From: JAUILH01 sp964230215
Lineage (GTDB): Bacteria; Bacteroidota; Bacteroidia; Flavobacteriales_D; JAUILH01
Assembly (NCBI GenBank): GCA_964230215.1
Contig: CAXRGQ010000001.1
Location: 124,001-188,000, forward strand
Reading direction: 5' to 3'
Length of the DNA stretch: 64,000 nucleotides
Below are positions 16,947 to 25,800 of the stretch, in pieces; position 1 is the stretch's first letter, and every line of letters starts with the position of its first letter. The position numbers and the translations under genes are program-made. The notes under the pieces were generated by a model. That model saw only the letters and a list, made by a program, of their open reading frames with translations, searched no databases and was not told where the DNA came from.

Positions 16947-17714
16947 TTAATAAGTGAATAATGCGTTTAACTCCGTTTTTTGTTTTACCTCAAGGCGATC
17001 ATCCACCACGTCACCAATTACAATTATGGCGGGGTTTGAAATCTGAGCCAAGCGGGATTTTTCCTGGATAGTGTTGATTGTTCCAACCACGCGATTTTCC
17101 TCTTTCATGTAGCCACTTTGAATTATCGCTACTGGTAAGTCGTGCTTATCCAAGCGTTTATATATGGACACTATTTCAGGTAGTTTGCTCACCCCCATCA
17201 GGATAACAACCGTTGCACTCGACTGAGATGCCAGGTAGATATCATTCGACAATTGATGATGAGAAGTTGTCCCTGTTATGGTCCAAAAACTTTGGGAGAT
17301 CCCACGTTTTGTGAGCGATATACCCAATCGTGTCGGCACAGATGTAGCAGAGGTAATTCCGGGAATTACTTTGTAGGGTATACCGTTTTGAATTACTGAC
17401 TCCAACTCCTCTGCTCCTCTGCCAAAAACGAAAGGATCCCCTCCTTTTAATCGCACAACATTGCCATGACTATGTGCATAATCTACTATCAGTTGATTTA
17501 TCTCTTCCTGAGAATAGCGTTTGAAGCCTTTTCTTTTACCGACAAATACTTTTTTAGCCGTCGGCGCAAATTTCAATAACTCAGGTGAAACAAGCGCATC
17601 ATACAATACTGCTTTAGCACTCATAAGTGCATTTCGACCACCCAAGGTAAACAGTTCTGGATCTCCTGGACCAGCCCCTACGAGGGTAACAAATGGATTA
17701 ATTATTGTTTTCAT
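16947..17714 (-). CDS. cobA: Uroporphyrinogen-III C-methyltransferase
   Basis: This SAM-dependent enzyme methylates uroporphyrinogen III twice to give precorrin-2, the first step of siroheme synthesis. It has the family opening TLVGAGPGDPELFT (residues 10-23) and the VRLKGGDPFVFGRGAEE motif near 86-102. IPGITSATSVPTRLGISLTKRG lies near 118-139, with TVVILMGVSKL further on. At 255 aa it is a stand-alone enzyme rather than the CysG fusion. It starts 2 bp after the sulfite reductase stop, and the next gene performs the following step. Gene order therefore follows the need for siroheme. Confidence 0.95.
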   Translation of the reverse strand: MKTIINPFVTLVGAGPGDPELFTLGGRNALMSAKAVLYDALVSPELLKFAPTAKKVFVGKRKGFKRYSQEEINQLIVDYAHSHGNVVRLKGGDPFVFGRGAEELESVIQNGIPYKVIPGITSATSVPTRLGISLTKRGISQSFWTITGTTSHHQLSNDIYLASQSSATVVILMGVSKLPEIVSIYKRLDKHDLPVAIIQSGYMKEENRVVGTINTIQEKSRLAQISNPAIIVIGDVVDDRLEVKQKTELNALFTY

Positions 17715-17716
17715 TT

Positions 17717-19789
17717 TTAGTTAGTTTTATTTCGTTTAATCGTTATATCTTCTACAAATTGACGCGCTTTGCTCAGGTAGTTAATCAACTGATCCTTATC
17801 TATATCGCTCGATTGATAATACAAGGCAAATGCTTTGAATGATTGGAAATCTGAATCTTTGAAATCCAAAAAGTTCTCTTGATAAGCATCAATTATTGCA
17901 TTATGATTTGGTGATGTCACGTTTATATCTAGCAGTCGTGCTTTGGCTCCACCAACAATTCCCTGATAAATTAAATACGCTGCGTCTTTATATCTACCTG
18001 AGATAATTGAAGTCTGTGCTCTGTCTAACTTTTCTTTCGAATCATATAAAAGTGTTGCAACCAAGTCTACCATAACACCAGCACACTCTCCTACACCTAC
18101 TTCTTTTTGATAGGCATCCTCTTGATTCCAATCAATAAAATCTGTAGACTTTAGATCGTCTAAATCTGTTAATGGCTTTAGTAATTCATAAAAATACATC
18201 TTCCCTTTTTCCTCGTAATACTTACTGAAGGCCAACTCTTTATTCGATATGAAATCATTTAAAATCAATTCAAGAGCCTGCAAAACACGTTTAGATGGAA
18301 TCTTAATCACCTTGTCAGCAAAAACACCTGTGCCATTACCTGTGTTTCCACCCCCCAACAATACTTGGAGCGCAGGAATCACAGCTCCATTAGGCGCTTT
18401 TATAGACATTCCTTGAAATCCAATACCGGCAATCATGTGCTGACCGCAAGAGTTCATACATCCACTTATTTTTATGGAGATGGTTCGGATCTTATCAATA
18501 TCTCCATAGTTCCCGCGAATAAACTTTTCAAGTTCCTCGGCTACACCAGTGCTATTCGCTATGCCCAGATTACATGTATCCGTTCCAGGGCATGCACTAA
18601 CATCCAATATGCTTTGAATTCCGTTGTCCGCCAGATTAAGTTCTCTGAGTCCATCATACAACTCTTCAAGCTTATCAGCGCTCAGATGTCTCAACCATAG
18701 ATTTTGATCAATACTAATGGTGAACTCATTGGTATTGAGTTTATGAGCCAATTCAACCAGTTTCCTGGTTTGTGTGGAATCAATATTTCCAAGCTTAACT
18801 TTGATTCCTGCAATGAATAAACCATCTTGTTTTTGTTTAAAAACGTTTGCTTTTAACCATGCATCATATTCCGCAGGAAATTTTGTGCTATAGTTGTTCT
18901 CATAAGGCTTATGAGAGTTCTCAATTGCATAGTCATCATTGAGCTCTAGGCTTTGTTTTGGGAGCAATTGTAATTGCTCCTCAACGAGTGATTTAAATGT
19001 ATCAAAACCTATTTCCTTAACTAAAAACTTAAGCCTAGCTTTCATCCTTCTATTGCGTTCACCATGCAATTCGAACACTCTTAGAATAGCTTCAGTAATA
19101 GGAATAATCTCGTCGAATGGTGCGAATTCTGCATATACATCTGCATGTCGACTTTGGGAACCAAGTCCACCAGCCACTAGAACTTTAAACCCATTTACAC
19201 CTTCTTTTATCAATGGGACAAATCCTACATCATGCATAAAACTTAACGCCGTATCTTCTTCACTTGAAGAGAATGAGATCTTCACTTTTCTCCCCATTTC
19301 CTGGCAAATTGGATTTCTGAGGAAGTAATTAAATAGCGCATCTGCAATAGGTCTCACATCAAAGGGTTCCTTGGGATCTACGCCAGCTAAATGAGAAGCC
19401 GTTATATTTCTAACGGTATTTCCACATGCTTCACGCATGGTCAAATTATCTTCTTCTAATTTCGCCCAAAGTTCAGGCGTATCATCCAGACTTACATAAT
19501 GTAGCTGCACATCTTGTCTTGTTGTGAGGTGCAGGTTACCCGTCGAATATTCGTCCGATAGATTGGCTATTCGCACAAGCTGTTCTCCTGAAATCTTTCC
19601 AAATGGCACTTTTATTCTCACCATCTGCACCCCAGCTTGTCGTTGACCATAAACACCCCGGGCTAATCTGAGTGATCGAAAGGAGTCCTCATCAAGACTA
19701 CCTCCGTGGTACGCATGTATTTTTTCTTCTAGTTCCAGTATGTCCTTTTCAACAACTGGTGTTTCTAATTCGTCTCTAAAACTTCTCAT
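17717..19789 (-). CDS. Ferredoxin-type sulfite reductase hemoprotein with C-terminal HEPN-like extension
   Basis: This enzyme reduces sulfite to sulfide at a siroheme-[4Fe-4S] centre. The cluster ligands are Cys400 and Cys406 (ACPGTDTC) and Cys444 and Cys448 (GCMNSCG). Duplicated ferrodoxin-like and reductase halves are visible (GNLHLTTRQDVQLHYV near 85-100 and EFTISIDQNLWLRHL near 345). Residues about 565-690 form a helical extension of HEPN type (AAYLIYQGIVGGAKARLLD), seen in Bacteroidota homologues; it lacks an obvious RNase motif and is not a toxin call. Specificity for sulfite rather than nitrite is inferred from the cysteine-gene context. It is the first structural gene of the operon. 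The start lies 10 nt after the U-tract of the second leader terminator, and AGGAA precedes the ATG. Confidence 0.93.
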   Translation of the reverse strand: MRSFRDELETPVVEKDILELEEKIHAYHGGSLDEDSFRSLRLARGVYGQRQAGVQMVRIKVPFGKISGEQLVRIANLSDEYSTGNLHLTTRQDVQLHYVSLDDTPELWAKLEEDNLTMREACGNTVRNITASHLAGVDPKEPFDVRPIADALFNYFLRNPICQEMGRKVKISFSSSEEDTALSFMHDVGFVPLIKEGVNGFKVLVAGGLGSQSRHADVYAEFAPFDEIIPITEAILRVFELHGERNRRMKARLKFLVKEIGFDTFKSLVEEQLQLLPKQSLELNDDYAIENSHKPYENNYSTKFPAEYDAWLKANVFKQKQDGLFIAGIKVKLGNIDSTQTRKLVELAHKLNTNEFTISIDQNLWLRHLSADKLEELYDGLRELNLADNGIQSILDVSACPGTDTCNLGIANSTGVAEELEKFIRGNYGDIDKIRTISIKISGCMNSCGQHMIAGIGFQGMSIKAPNGAVIPALQVLLGGGNTGNGTGVFADKVIKIPSKRVLQALELILNDFISNKELAFSKYYEEKGKMYFYELLKPLTDLDDLKSTDFIDWNQEDAYQKEVGVGECAGVMVDLVATLLYDSKEKLDRAQTSIISGRYKDAAYLIYQGIVGGAKARLLDINVTSPNHNAIIDAYQENFLDFKDSDFQSFKAFALYYQSSDIDKDQLINYLSKARQFVEDITIKRNKTN

Positions 19790-19799
19790 TTCCTGACAT

Positions 19800-19834
19800 A
19801 AAAAAAGCCTCTCAAATTGCTATTCGAGAGGCTT
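19800..19834 (-). terminator. Leader terminator 2 of the sulfur operon attenuator
   Basis: Read on the minus strand, the arms AAGCCTCTC and GAGAGGCTT (9 bp, perfect) are followed by seven T. It lies between leader ORF 2 and the sulfite reductase start, so it must be bypassed for operon expression. The 5' arm can instead pair with GAGGGGCT in the last codons of leader ORF 2. Confidence 0.9.
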
Positions 19835-19859
19835 GTATTAATTGGTATTAGACTTTAGT

Positions 19860-19946
19860 TTATTCAATACGATAGCCCCTCGCTTTTTTACAACAAGTCA
19901 TGCAGCACATCATATTTTTATTATTTCTTCTCATTTTTTCAACCAT
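19860..19946 (-). CDS. Cysteine-rich leader peptide 2 (28 aa)
   Basis: This is a predicted regulatory micro-ORF rather than a functional protein. Its centre is Met-Met-Cys-Cys-Met-Thr-Cys-Cys-Lys-Lys, four Cys codons within six (TGC TGC ATG ACT TGT TGT). Cys is rare in ordinary proteins here, so this density is striking. After the Cys run, the codons Ala-Arg-Gly-Tyr contain GAGGGGCT, complementary (one G-U pair) to the 5' arm of terminator 2. An alternative start at the internal Met5 (MRRNNK) gives 24 aa. A ribosome stalled on the Cys codons would leave this segment free to form an antiterminator; a ribosome finishing translation would cover it. The function is inferred from this layout. Confidence 0.75.
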   Translation of the reverse strand: MVEKMRRNNKNMMCCMTCCKKARGYRIE

Positions 19947-19978
19947 AAAAAAAGCCCTTCCAAAATGGAAGGGCTTTT
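19947..19978 (-). terminator. Leader terminator 1 of the sulfur operon attenuator
   Basis: Read on the minus strand, the arms AAAAGCCCTTCCA and TGGAAGGGCTTTT (13 bp, perfect) with a 3-nt loop are followed by a seven-T tract. The 5' arm core GCCCTTCC is also perfectly complementary to GGAAGGGC in the last codons of leader ORF 1, 32 nt upstream. Confidence 0.92.
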
Positions 19979-20002
19979 AAATATCTTTTGCAATTAAGTA
20001 TA

Positions 20003-20071
20003 CTACAGCGCCCTTCCGTCAATTTCCTGACAGATCATTTTACATGGACACATAGTGATTGTTTTTTGCAT
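20003..20071 (-). CDS. Cysteine-rich leader peptide 1 (22 aa)
   Basis: This is a predicted regulatory micro-ORF at the very start of the sulfur operon transcript. It contains Met-Cys-Pro-Cys-Lys-Met-Ile-Cys, three Cys codons (all TGT) within seven. The last sense codons (Asp-Gly-Arg-Ala-Leu) contain GGAAGGGC, an 8-nt perfect match to the 3' arm of terminator 1 and therefore able to compete for its 5' arm. The first ATG lies only 5 nt from the promoter -7 element, so this start would be leaderless. The internal ATG directly before the first Cys codon (16-aa form) is the alternative. The role is inferred; no stable protein is expected. Confidence 0.75.
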   Translation of the reverse strand: MQKTITMCPCKMICQEIDGRAL

Positions 20072-20075
20072 GCCA

Positions 20076-20108
20076 CAAATGTACATGAGAATAAGTTTAA
20101 TTTCCAAG
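20076..20108 (-). promoter_or_regulatory. Promoter of the sulfur assimilation operon
   Basis: On the minus strand, CTTG is followed after 20-21 bp by TACATTTG (20076-20083), a full match to TAnnTTTG. The same octamer heads the SAM-riboswitch operon at 43630. Just upstream, at 20111-20124, is the perfect palindrome AAAAATCGATTTTT, which could be a protein site or simply A/T-rich sequence. Confidence 0.65.
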
Positions 20109-20182
20109 CAAAAAATCGATTTTTATTTTTTTAACATGATTAGTTAAAATTATAACAACTCTCCAATCGCCTACTTCTCTAA

Positions 20183-20902
20183 TTAATTTGCTAGTATTCC
20201 AATTTCAAGACTTAATCCAAAATGATGTGGTTTGACATCAAACTGCACCTGATCCGTATAATAGTTTGAGTTATTTAGATCGTTATTTAGTGATGTTACA
20301 TTATTGGTAAATGCACTCCATTGATAATAAACACTGAGTGAAACTTGTAATCCAGCAGTTTCAGGAACTAGAGTTAATAATTTAACCGTTGGTCCAAACT
20401 TTAGCGTTAGACTATTATCGCCAATATCCTCCATTTTTTCTTTATCAAACGAATCTCCAAACACTCTAGACTTTGTTTTTAAATCCCCTACTTCCGTTCG
20501 AAGGCCACACATCAAAACGGCTCCTCCTCCACCGAATACAAAGCCAACATTAACTCTACCTGTGCTATTCTTAACCTTAAGCTCTCTGGTGTTGTAGTTA
20601 CCCCGAGTATCTTGTCCAGATACGGCATGTTTCTTTCCTCTGAAATCAAAACCTACATCAAACCAAAACGCCTCTGAAATTATATATCCAATTGAAACTG
20701 AAGCTCCATCTAAATAAGAGAATTCAGCCAATTCATCATCAAGCCATGGCCTAGTGTCATTGTAGTTAGCTACCACCTGATTGACTCCCGATAGATTTGT
20801 AAATGCACCATTATATCCATACCCAATATACATATAATCCTGAGCAGAAGAAGGCTTGCATGCTGCGTGCATTATTAAAAATAGTAGTATGAATTTTCGC
20901 AT
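20183..20902 (-). CDS. Outer-membrane beta-barrel-like protein, unknown function
   Basis: The signal peptide is about residues 1-21 (ending SSAQ). The mature protein has repeated amphipathic strands (YMYIGYGYNGAF, ASVSIGYIISEAFWFDVGFDFRGK, GRVNVGFVFGGGGAVLMCGLRTEVG) and ends with a typical barrel strand (HHFGLSLEIGILAN). At 239 aa it has no repeats and no sorting domain. I recognise no named family. It ends 75 bp upstream of the sulfur operon promoter on the same strand; the operon has its own promoter, so the two are probably separate units. A near-match to the -7 box (TAGATTTA) lies about 25 bp before the start codon. Confidence 0.76.
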   Translation of the reverse strand: MRKFILLFLIMHAACKPSSAQDYMYIGYGYNGAFTNLSGVNQVVANYNDTRPWLDDELAEFSYLDGASVSIGYIISEAFWFDVGFDFRGKKHAVSGQDTRGNYNTRELKVKNSTGRVNVGFVFGGGGAVLMCGLRTEVGDLKTKSRVFGDSFDKEKMEDIGDNSLTLKFGPTVKLLTLVPETAGLQVSLSVYYQWSAFTNNVTSLNNDLNNSNYYTDQVQFDVKPHHFGLSLEIGILAN

Positions 20903-20983
20903 AATTTTACTTTAAAATTTAAATCTAGTAAATAGGGAACCACGATAGAAATCATTCAGAGTATTTAAGAGTAAATTAAGGTA

Positions 20984-21016
20984 TTTGAGAAACCTTGGTT
21001 AAACACTGTACTTTTG
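20984..21016 (+). promoter_or_regulatory. Promoter upstream of the 502-aa helical protein
   Basis: TTTG (20984-20987), then 21 bp, then TACTTTTG (21009-21016), a full match to TAnnTTTG. This would give a 5' UTR of about 75-80 nt. Confidence 0.5.
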
Positions 21017-21099
21017 TCGTTAAAAATTCATCGCTATACGGGCTGTAGAGTCAAGCATTTATCCATTTATTTATGCTATTTTATGCGTAATTTAGATTT

Positions 21100-22608
21100 A
21101 TGGGAAAACATACTATACAAGAACATATATTTGATTTAATCTGGTCACTTAGTAATGCTGAGAAAAAGTATGCCCGTAAACACTATTTATCAGGAAATGA
21201 TGATGCCGACTTTGTTAAAATTTTCGACATAATTGAACGGTCTAAAGGCAAGCCGATTGCCAAAGTGCAGAAGAAACTTGAAGGCATAGCCAATCTATCA
21301 AGGAAAAAGAATTATCTACTTGACGTAATAAATAACACGCTGTATCAATTTAGTCCTCAGCAGTCAATATCTAATCAAGTTCAAAAAGACATATTAATCA
21401 TTGATGCCCTCATTCATAAAAACTTGCTTTCTCAGGCGGCAAAAATGATCAAACAAAACAAGAAGAAAGCACATGAAATTGAAGATTTTAATGCCTTGAT
21501 TCGCCTTATTGAGCTTGAGAAAATCATCATCAATCAAAACGAAAGTAAACGGAAACAAGAAATTCTTTCGAAATTATCACTTGAAGAAACGCTCGTTCAT
21601 GACAACTTAAGGATGGAGCAAAAATATGGGGTGTTAAGAAACAAAATTTGGGAAACCATAAAAAATGAAGGTAAACTCCCCTATCTGCACTTACTGCAGG
21701 AGATTGAAGACATTATGGGAACACCCTATTTCCATGATGAAAATTTTGCGCATACTTTCCAAAGCAAATGTGAATTCAATAACGCTAAACACATGTTTCA
21801 AGATTTGATTGGCAAGTCTGATTTAGCTCTGATTTTTATCAAGAATCAATGCAAATTGTACGATGATCATGCGATCATGAAGTCTGAAAAGAAGTACAAC
21901 TATCTAACGGCATTAAACAGTTATTGTAATACGGAGGGTCAAGCTGGCAACATTGAAAAAGCCTTAGAAGGATTTGATAAAATGCTTCAAGTAGATTGTA
22001 ACACCCCCTTTCTTAAGTTGAAGCAATTCGAATATGTTGCAGCAAATAAACTAGGCCTGTTGGTGGACCACCAAGTATCCATTCATTACCCTGAATTTAT
22101 AGAGTTTGTTGAGGAGGGTCTTAAAATATATGCCGATGACATGAACAAGTTGTATCGAGTAGTTTGTATTTACAACATGAGTAATCATTATTTGTACTCT
22201 GGCAATTACAAAGAAGCCTTAAGGTATAACTACATGGTACTGAATGATAGTTATAGTTTTAGAAAAGACATTCAGAAATTCGCACGCCTGTTACAGGTTA
22301 TAATTCATATAGAATTGGGCAACTACGATAACCTTGAATACTACTTGAATTCCATTAAACGCTACTTTTCTGAGCAATCCAATCTGTTTGCCATAGAGTC
22401 ATGGTTTTTAGAGTTCCTAAAAGAATATACGTCTAAAATTCTTGTAAATGAGAAGTCTGCCATACAGTACTTAAAGAATAAAGAACCAGAATTAGATGCC
22501 CTACAAGAAGGTGATAGCTGGAGGAAAGTTACTGCCTATTTCGATTTTAGGGGATGGTTTGATTACAAATTACATGGTAAAAAAATGATGAAAGAAAGTA
22601 TAAAATAA
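21100..22608 (+). CDS. Cytoplasmic alpha-helical repeat protein of unknown function
   Basis: I do not recognise a named family. The protein has no signal peptide or membrane span. It is rich in Lys, Glu, Leu and Asn and almost entirely helical in appearance, with pairs of helices resembling TPR-like units (NIEKALEGFDKMLQVD near 287, GNYKEALRYNYMVLND near 368). The N-terminal part (YARKHYLSGNDDADFVKIFDIIE) resembles the start of similar Bacteroidota-only proteins often found singly. At 502 aa it stands alone with its own promoter and a 251-bp A/T-rich gap after it. A scaffold or regulatory role is possible but not shown. Confidence 0.75.
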   Translation: MGKHTIQEHIFDLIWSLSNAEKKYARKHYLSGNDDADFVKIFDIIERSKGKPIAKVQKKLEGIANLSRKKNYLLDVINNTLYQFSPQQSISNQVQKDILIIDALIHKNLLSQAAKMIKQNKKKAHEIEDFNALIRLIELEKIIINQNESKRKQEILSKLSLEETLVHDNLRMEQKYGVLRNKIWETIKNEGKLPYLHLLQEIEDIMGTPYFHDENFAHTFQSKCEFNNAKHMFQDLIGKSDLALIFIKNQCKLYDDHAIMKSEKKYNYLTALNSYCNTEGQAGNIEKALEGFDKMLQVDCNTPFLKLKQFEYVAANKLGLLVDHQVSIHYPEFIEFVEEGLKIYADDMNKLYRVVCIYNMSNHYLYSGNYKEALRYNYMVLNDSYSFRKDIQKFARLLQVIIHIELGNYDNLEYYLNSIKRYFSEQSNLFAIESWFLEFLKEYTSKILVNEKSAIQYLKNKEPELDALQEGDSWRKVTAYFDFRGWFDYKLHGKKMMKESIK

Positions 22609-22803
22609 CACGTGTGTTAATTCCTCAATTAAACGTAATTTAATTTTACATTTCTGTTTTTACGTGAAATCAACCTCCTTAACACTCTTTAAAGTTTGTT
22701 TTACAACTATTTACGTGCATATAATTTACTTATAAAACATTATTTTATAGACTAAATAGCTCCTAAAAAAGACATTTTTACTGTCATTTGTGGCGTAATT
22801 TGA

Positions 22804-22835
22804 TTGTTAAATATCATTTTACTCACGTAATATTG
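22804..22835 (+). promoter_or_regulatory. Probable promoter of the T9SS cassette
   Basis: TTG (22804-22806), then 21 bp, then TAATATTG (22828-22835), seven of eight positions matching TAnnTTTG, 24 bp before the start codon. Confidence 0.35.
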
Positions 22836-22859
22836 TTCTGAATAGTTCAATCAATTACT

Positions 22860-25800
22860 ATGAAGACACTTTATTACATATTTGCTCTCACAACTTTTAT
22901 TGTACACACGAATTCCATCGTTGCACAAACCTTCGAAAAAATTAGAACAAATCACTGGTACTTTGCTAATGGTGCGGCATTAGACTTTACTTGTGGTAGT
23001 CCCACAAGTGTTTCAGGCAGCAACATGACTGGGCCTATTGAAGGATCTGCAAGCATTAGTGATATGTCAGGAAATCTCTTGATGTACACTAACGGTGAGA
23101 ATGTTTGGGATCGCAATCATAATGTAATGCCAAATGGTACAGGACTAATGGGAAGTATTTCCACCGTACAAACCGCTGTTATTATACCGCACCCAGGCAA
23201 TAGCGATAGATATTTCATATTTACAGCAGGAACGTCCATTGAATCTTCTGGTACAGTTGGTGTAAGATATTCTGAGGTGGATATGACACTTAACGCTGGC
23301 GATGGTGATGTGCTTCCTGGTAACAAAAACACATTACTATTTGCCCCAAATGAAGAAAAACTTACAGCTGTTCGGAATGCCGCAGGAAATGGTTATTGGG
23401 TTATAGCTCAAGAAAAATCAAGTAATATATGGCACGCCTATGAGGTTACTGCTGCAGGGGTTAACACCACTCCCGTGACAACGGCAGTTGGACCGCCAGC
23501 TAGACCAGACAATTCGCTTGGCGCAAAATTCTCTCCCGATGGATCCATGCTGGTTTCACAAAACGTGTGCGGTGTAGGTGTAAGTTCAAATGCAAACCTC
23601 ACTATGTATGGTTTTGACAATGCAACAGGGGTTTTAACTTATAGATGGAGTGATTGCGGAACAGCTGGGTTTAAGTTGGAATTCTCACCAGACAACACAA
23701 AACTATACGCAGCTGGATTCCAATGTTATCAATACGACCTCAGCGCAGGTGGCGGAACTGGTATGGGACCTGACACCGTTGCGGTAAAAGCTTCAAGAAC
23801 CCAATTATCGACAAGCAGCTGGGAGGTTACTGGCGGAATGCAATTAGCGCCAGATTGCAAAATTTATTTCTCCAAAGGAGGAGCATCAGGCTGGATAGGC
23901 GTAATAGACGACCCCAACGCAGCAGGTTTAGCATGTAACTATACACCCAACCACATGAACCTGACTTCAGGCAGCATTGGAAGTAGTAACCGCTTTCCCA
24001 ATTTTGTCCAGTCATTCTTTGAAGAACCATGCGACACTAATATTGGTGTAACTCTAACTGCTACTGATTCAAGCATTTGTTCAGGACAATGTGTGGATCT
24101 AATGGCAACTGTAAATGGAATATGCACCTATACCCTAACATGGTCACCGACAAGCTTTTCAGGCAATGGCCCGCATACAGTTTGTCCAACTACAACTACC
24201 ACCTATCAAGTAATTGTAAATGGTGGCGGTGTGGCTGATACTAGCACTGTAACGATTAATGTTGGTGCTAGCGGTGTTAACGCAGGAAATGATTTGACAC
24301 TTGATTTGTGCAGCAGTGATAGTCCCTTAGACTTATTCTCATCCTTAACCGGTAGTCCGGATGCAGGCGGAACATGGAATGGCCCATCCTCTCTTGGCGG
24401 TGGTCACTTAGGAACATTTGACCCATCTAGTTCACTCGCAGGCACATATCAGTATGTAGTGAACGGTGGAACATGCGGAAACGATACTGCAGATGTTATC
24501 ATAAGTATTTCGAACCCAGTGGATGCTGGAAGTGATTACACTATTACATTATGTGGAGGAAGCACTCCATTCAATTTATTAGACAGCCTACAAGGATCTC
24601 CAAATTCGGGTGGAACATGGAGTGGCCCTAGTAGCTTGGCAGGAGGCGACCTAGGAACTTTTGACCCGTCTTCCAACACATTTGGCGCATACGACTATAT
24701 TGTGTTAGGTAGTGGAGGATGCCCGAATGATACAGCAACGGTGACAATCGTTAACAACACCTCACCTGATGCTGGCGGTGATGCTACACTAACATACTGT
24801 GAATTAGATGCGGTTGACAATTTATTTGACAACCTTGGAGGTACACCAGATGCTACTGGTAACTGGGATGGACCATCAATGCTGACTGGAGGAAATCTTG
24901 GGACATTTGACCCAGCAAGTAATCTAGCTGGCACATATTATTATATCGTTGGCAGTGCTTCATGTGGACTCGATTCGGCAAGTGTTATAATAAGCATTGA
25001 TCAACAACCTTCATACAACTTAGACGATGACACCACTGTATGTGAGAATATTGATATTACTCTATCATTACCCGCTAGCTACACGTATGACTGGGACAAT
25101 GGTACTAGTACATCTAACAGCTATTTAATTCCTGGAACCACAGCTGGTTCAAATACTCACTATGTTACCATTGATAATGGACAATGCTCAGTTAACGATT
25201 CAATTATAGTGAATGTAATAAACTGCACAAGCACATTAGAAGCCGTAGTCGCTGGAGACACTACGATTTGTGAAAATGAATGCACGGAGATTAGCGCAAT
25301 TGTGACAACTGGAAATTCACCCTATTCTTACGAGTGGAGTGATGGCACAACTGGATCTGATATGCATACTTATTGCCCTAGCAGCACAGGACAACATTAT
25401 GTCATTATAACTGATGCCATTAACAACATTGACACCGTATACTTTACAATTGAGGTTACTACTAATCCGATAGTTACAGCAGGGAATGATACAACAATTA
25501 GCGCGGGAAGTTTTGCGGATCTTTGGGCGAATGGTGCAGATGATTATTTCTGGTCACCTAATCAAGATGTTGCATGTCCAAGTTGTGCAAACACACAAGC
25601 CAACCCACTAGTTACGACTACTTTTATTGTAACTGGCACCACAGAAGGATGTGAAGGCACTGCAAGTGTTACAGTAACAGTCGAATTCGACTCAACAATA
25701 TTTATTCCGAATGCCTTCTCGCCAAATGGAGACGGACTAAACGACACCTTTGGGCCTACCACAACAGCCATGCAAACAGCTGACTTTAAAGTGTTTGATA

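Noticed and set aside
17717..18100. HEPN-like C-terminal region of sulfite reductase as a toxin or defence domain
   Set aside because: It is fused in frame to an intact sulfite reductase and lacks a visible Rx4-6H RNase motif; similar extensions occur in Bacteroidota sulfite reductases.
19799..19822. A third tiny ORF (MSGNEKF) between terminator 2 and the sulfite reductase start
   Set aside because: It would run from 19799 into the sulfite reductase start, has no Cys codons and no following terminator. The ATG-like sequence is part of the spacer providing the ribosome site.
20111..20124. AAAAATCGATTTTT palindrome as an operator
   Set aside because: It is perfect but very A/T-rich and isolated; without a second copy I mention it only with the promoter.
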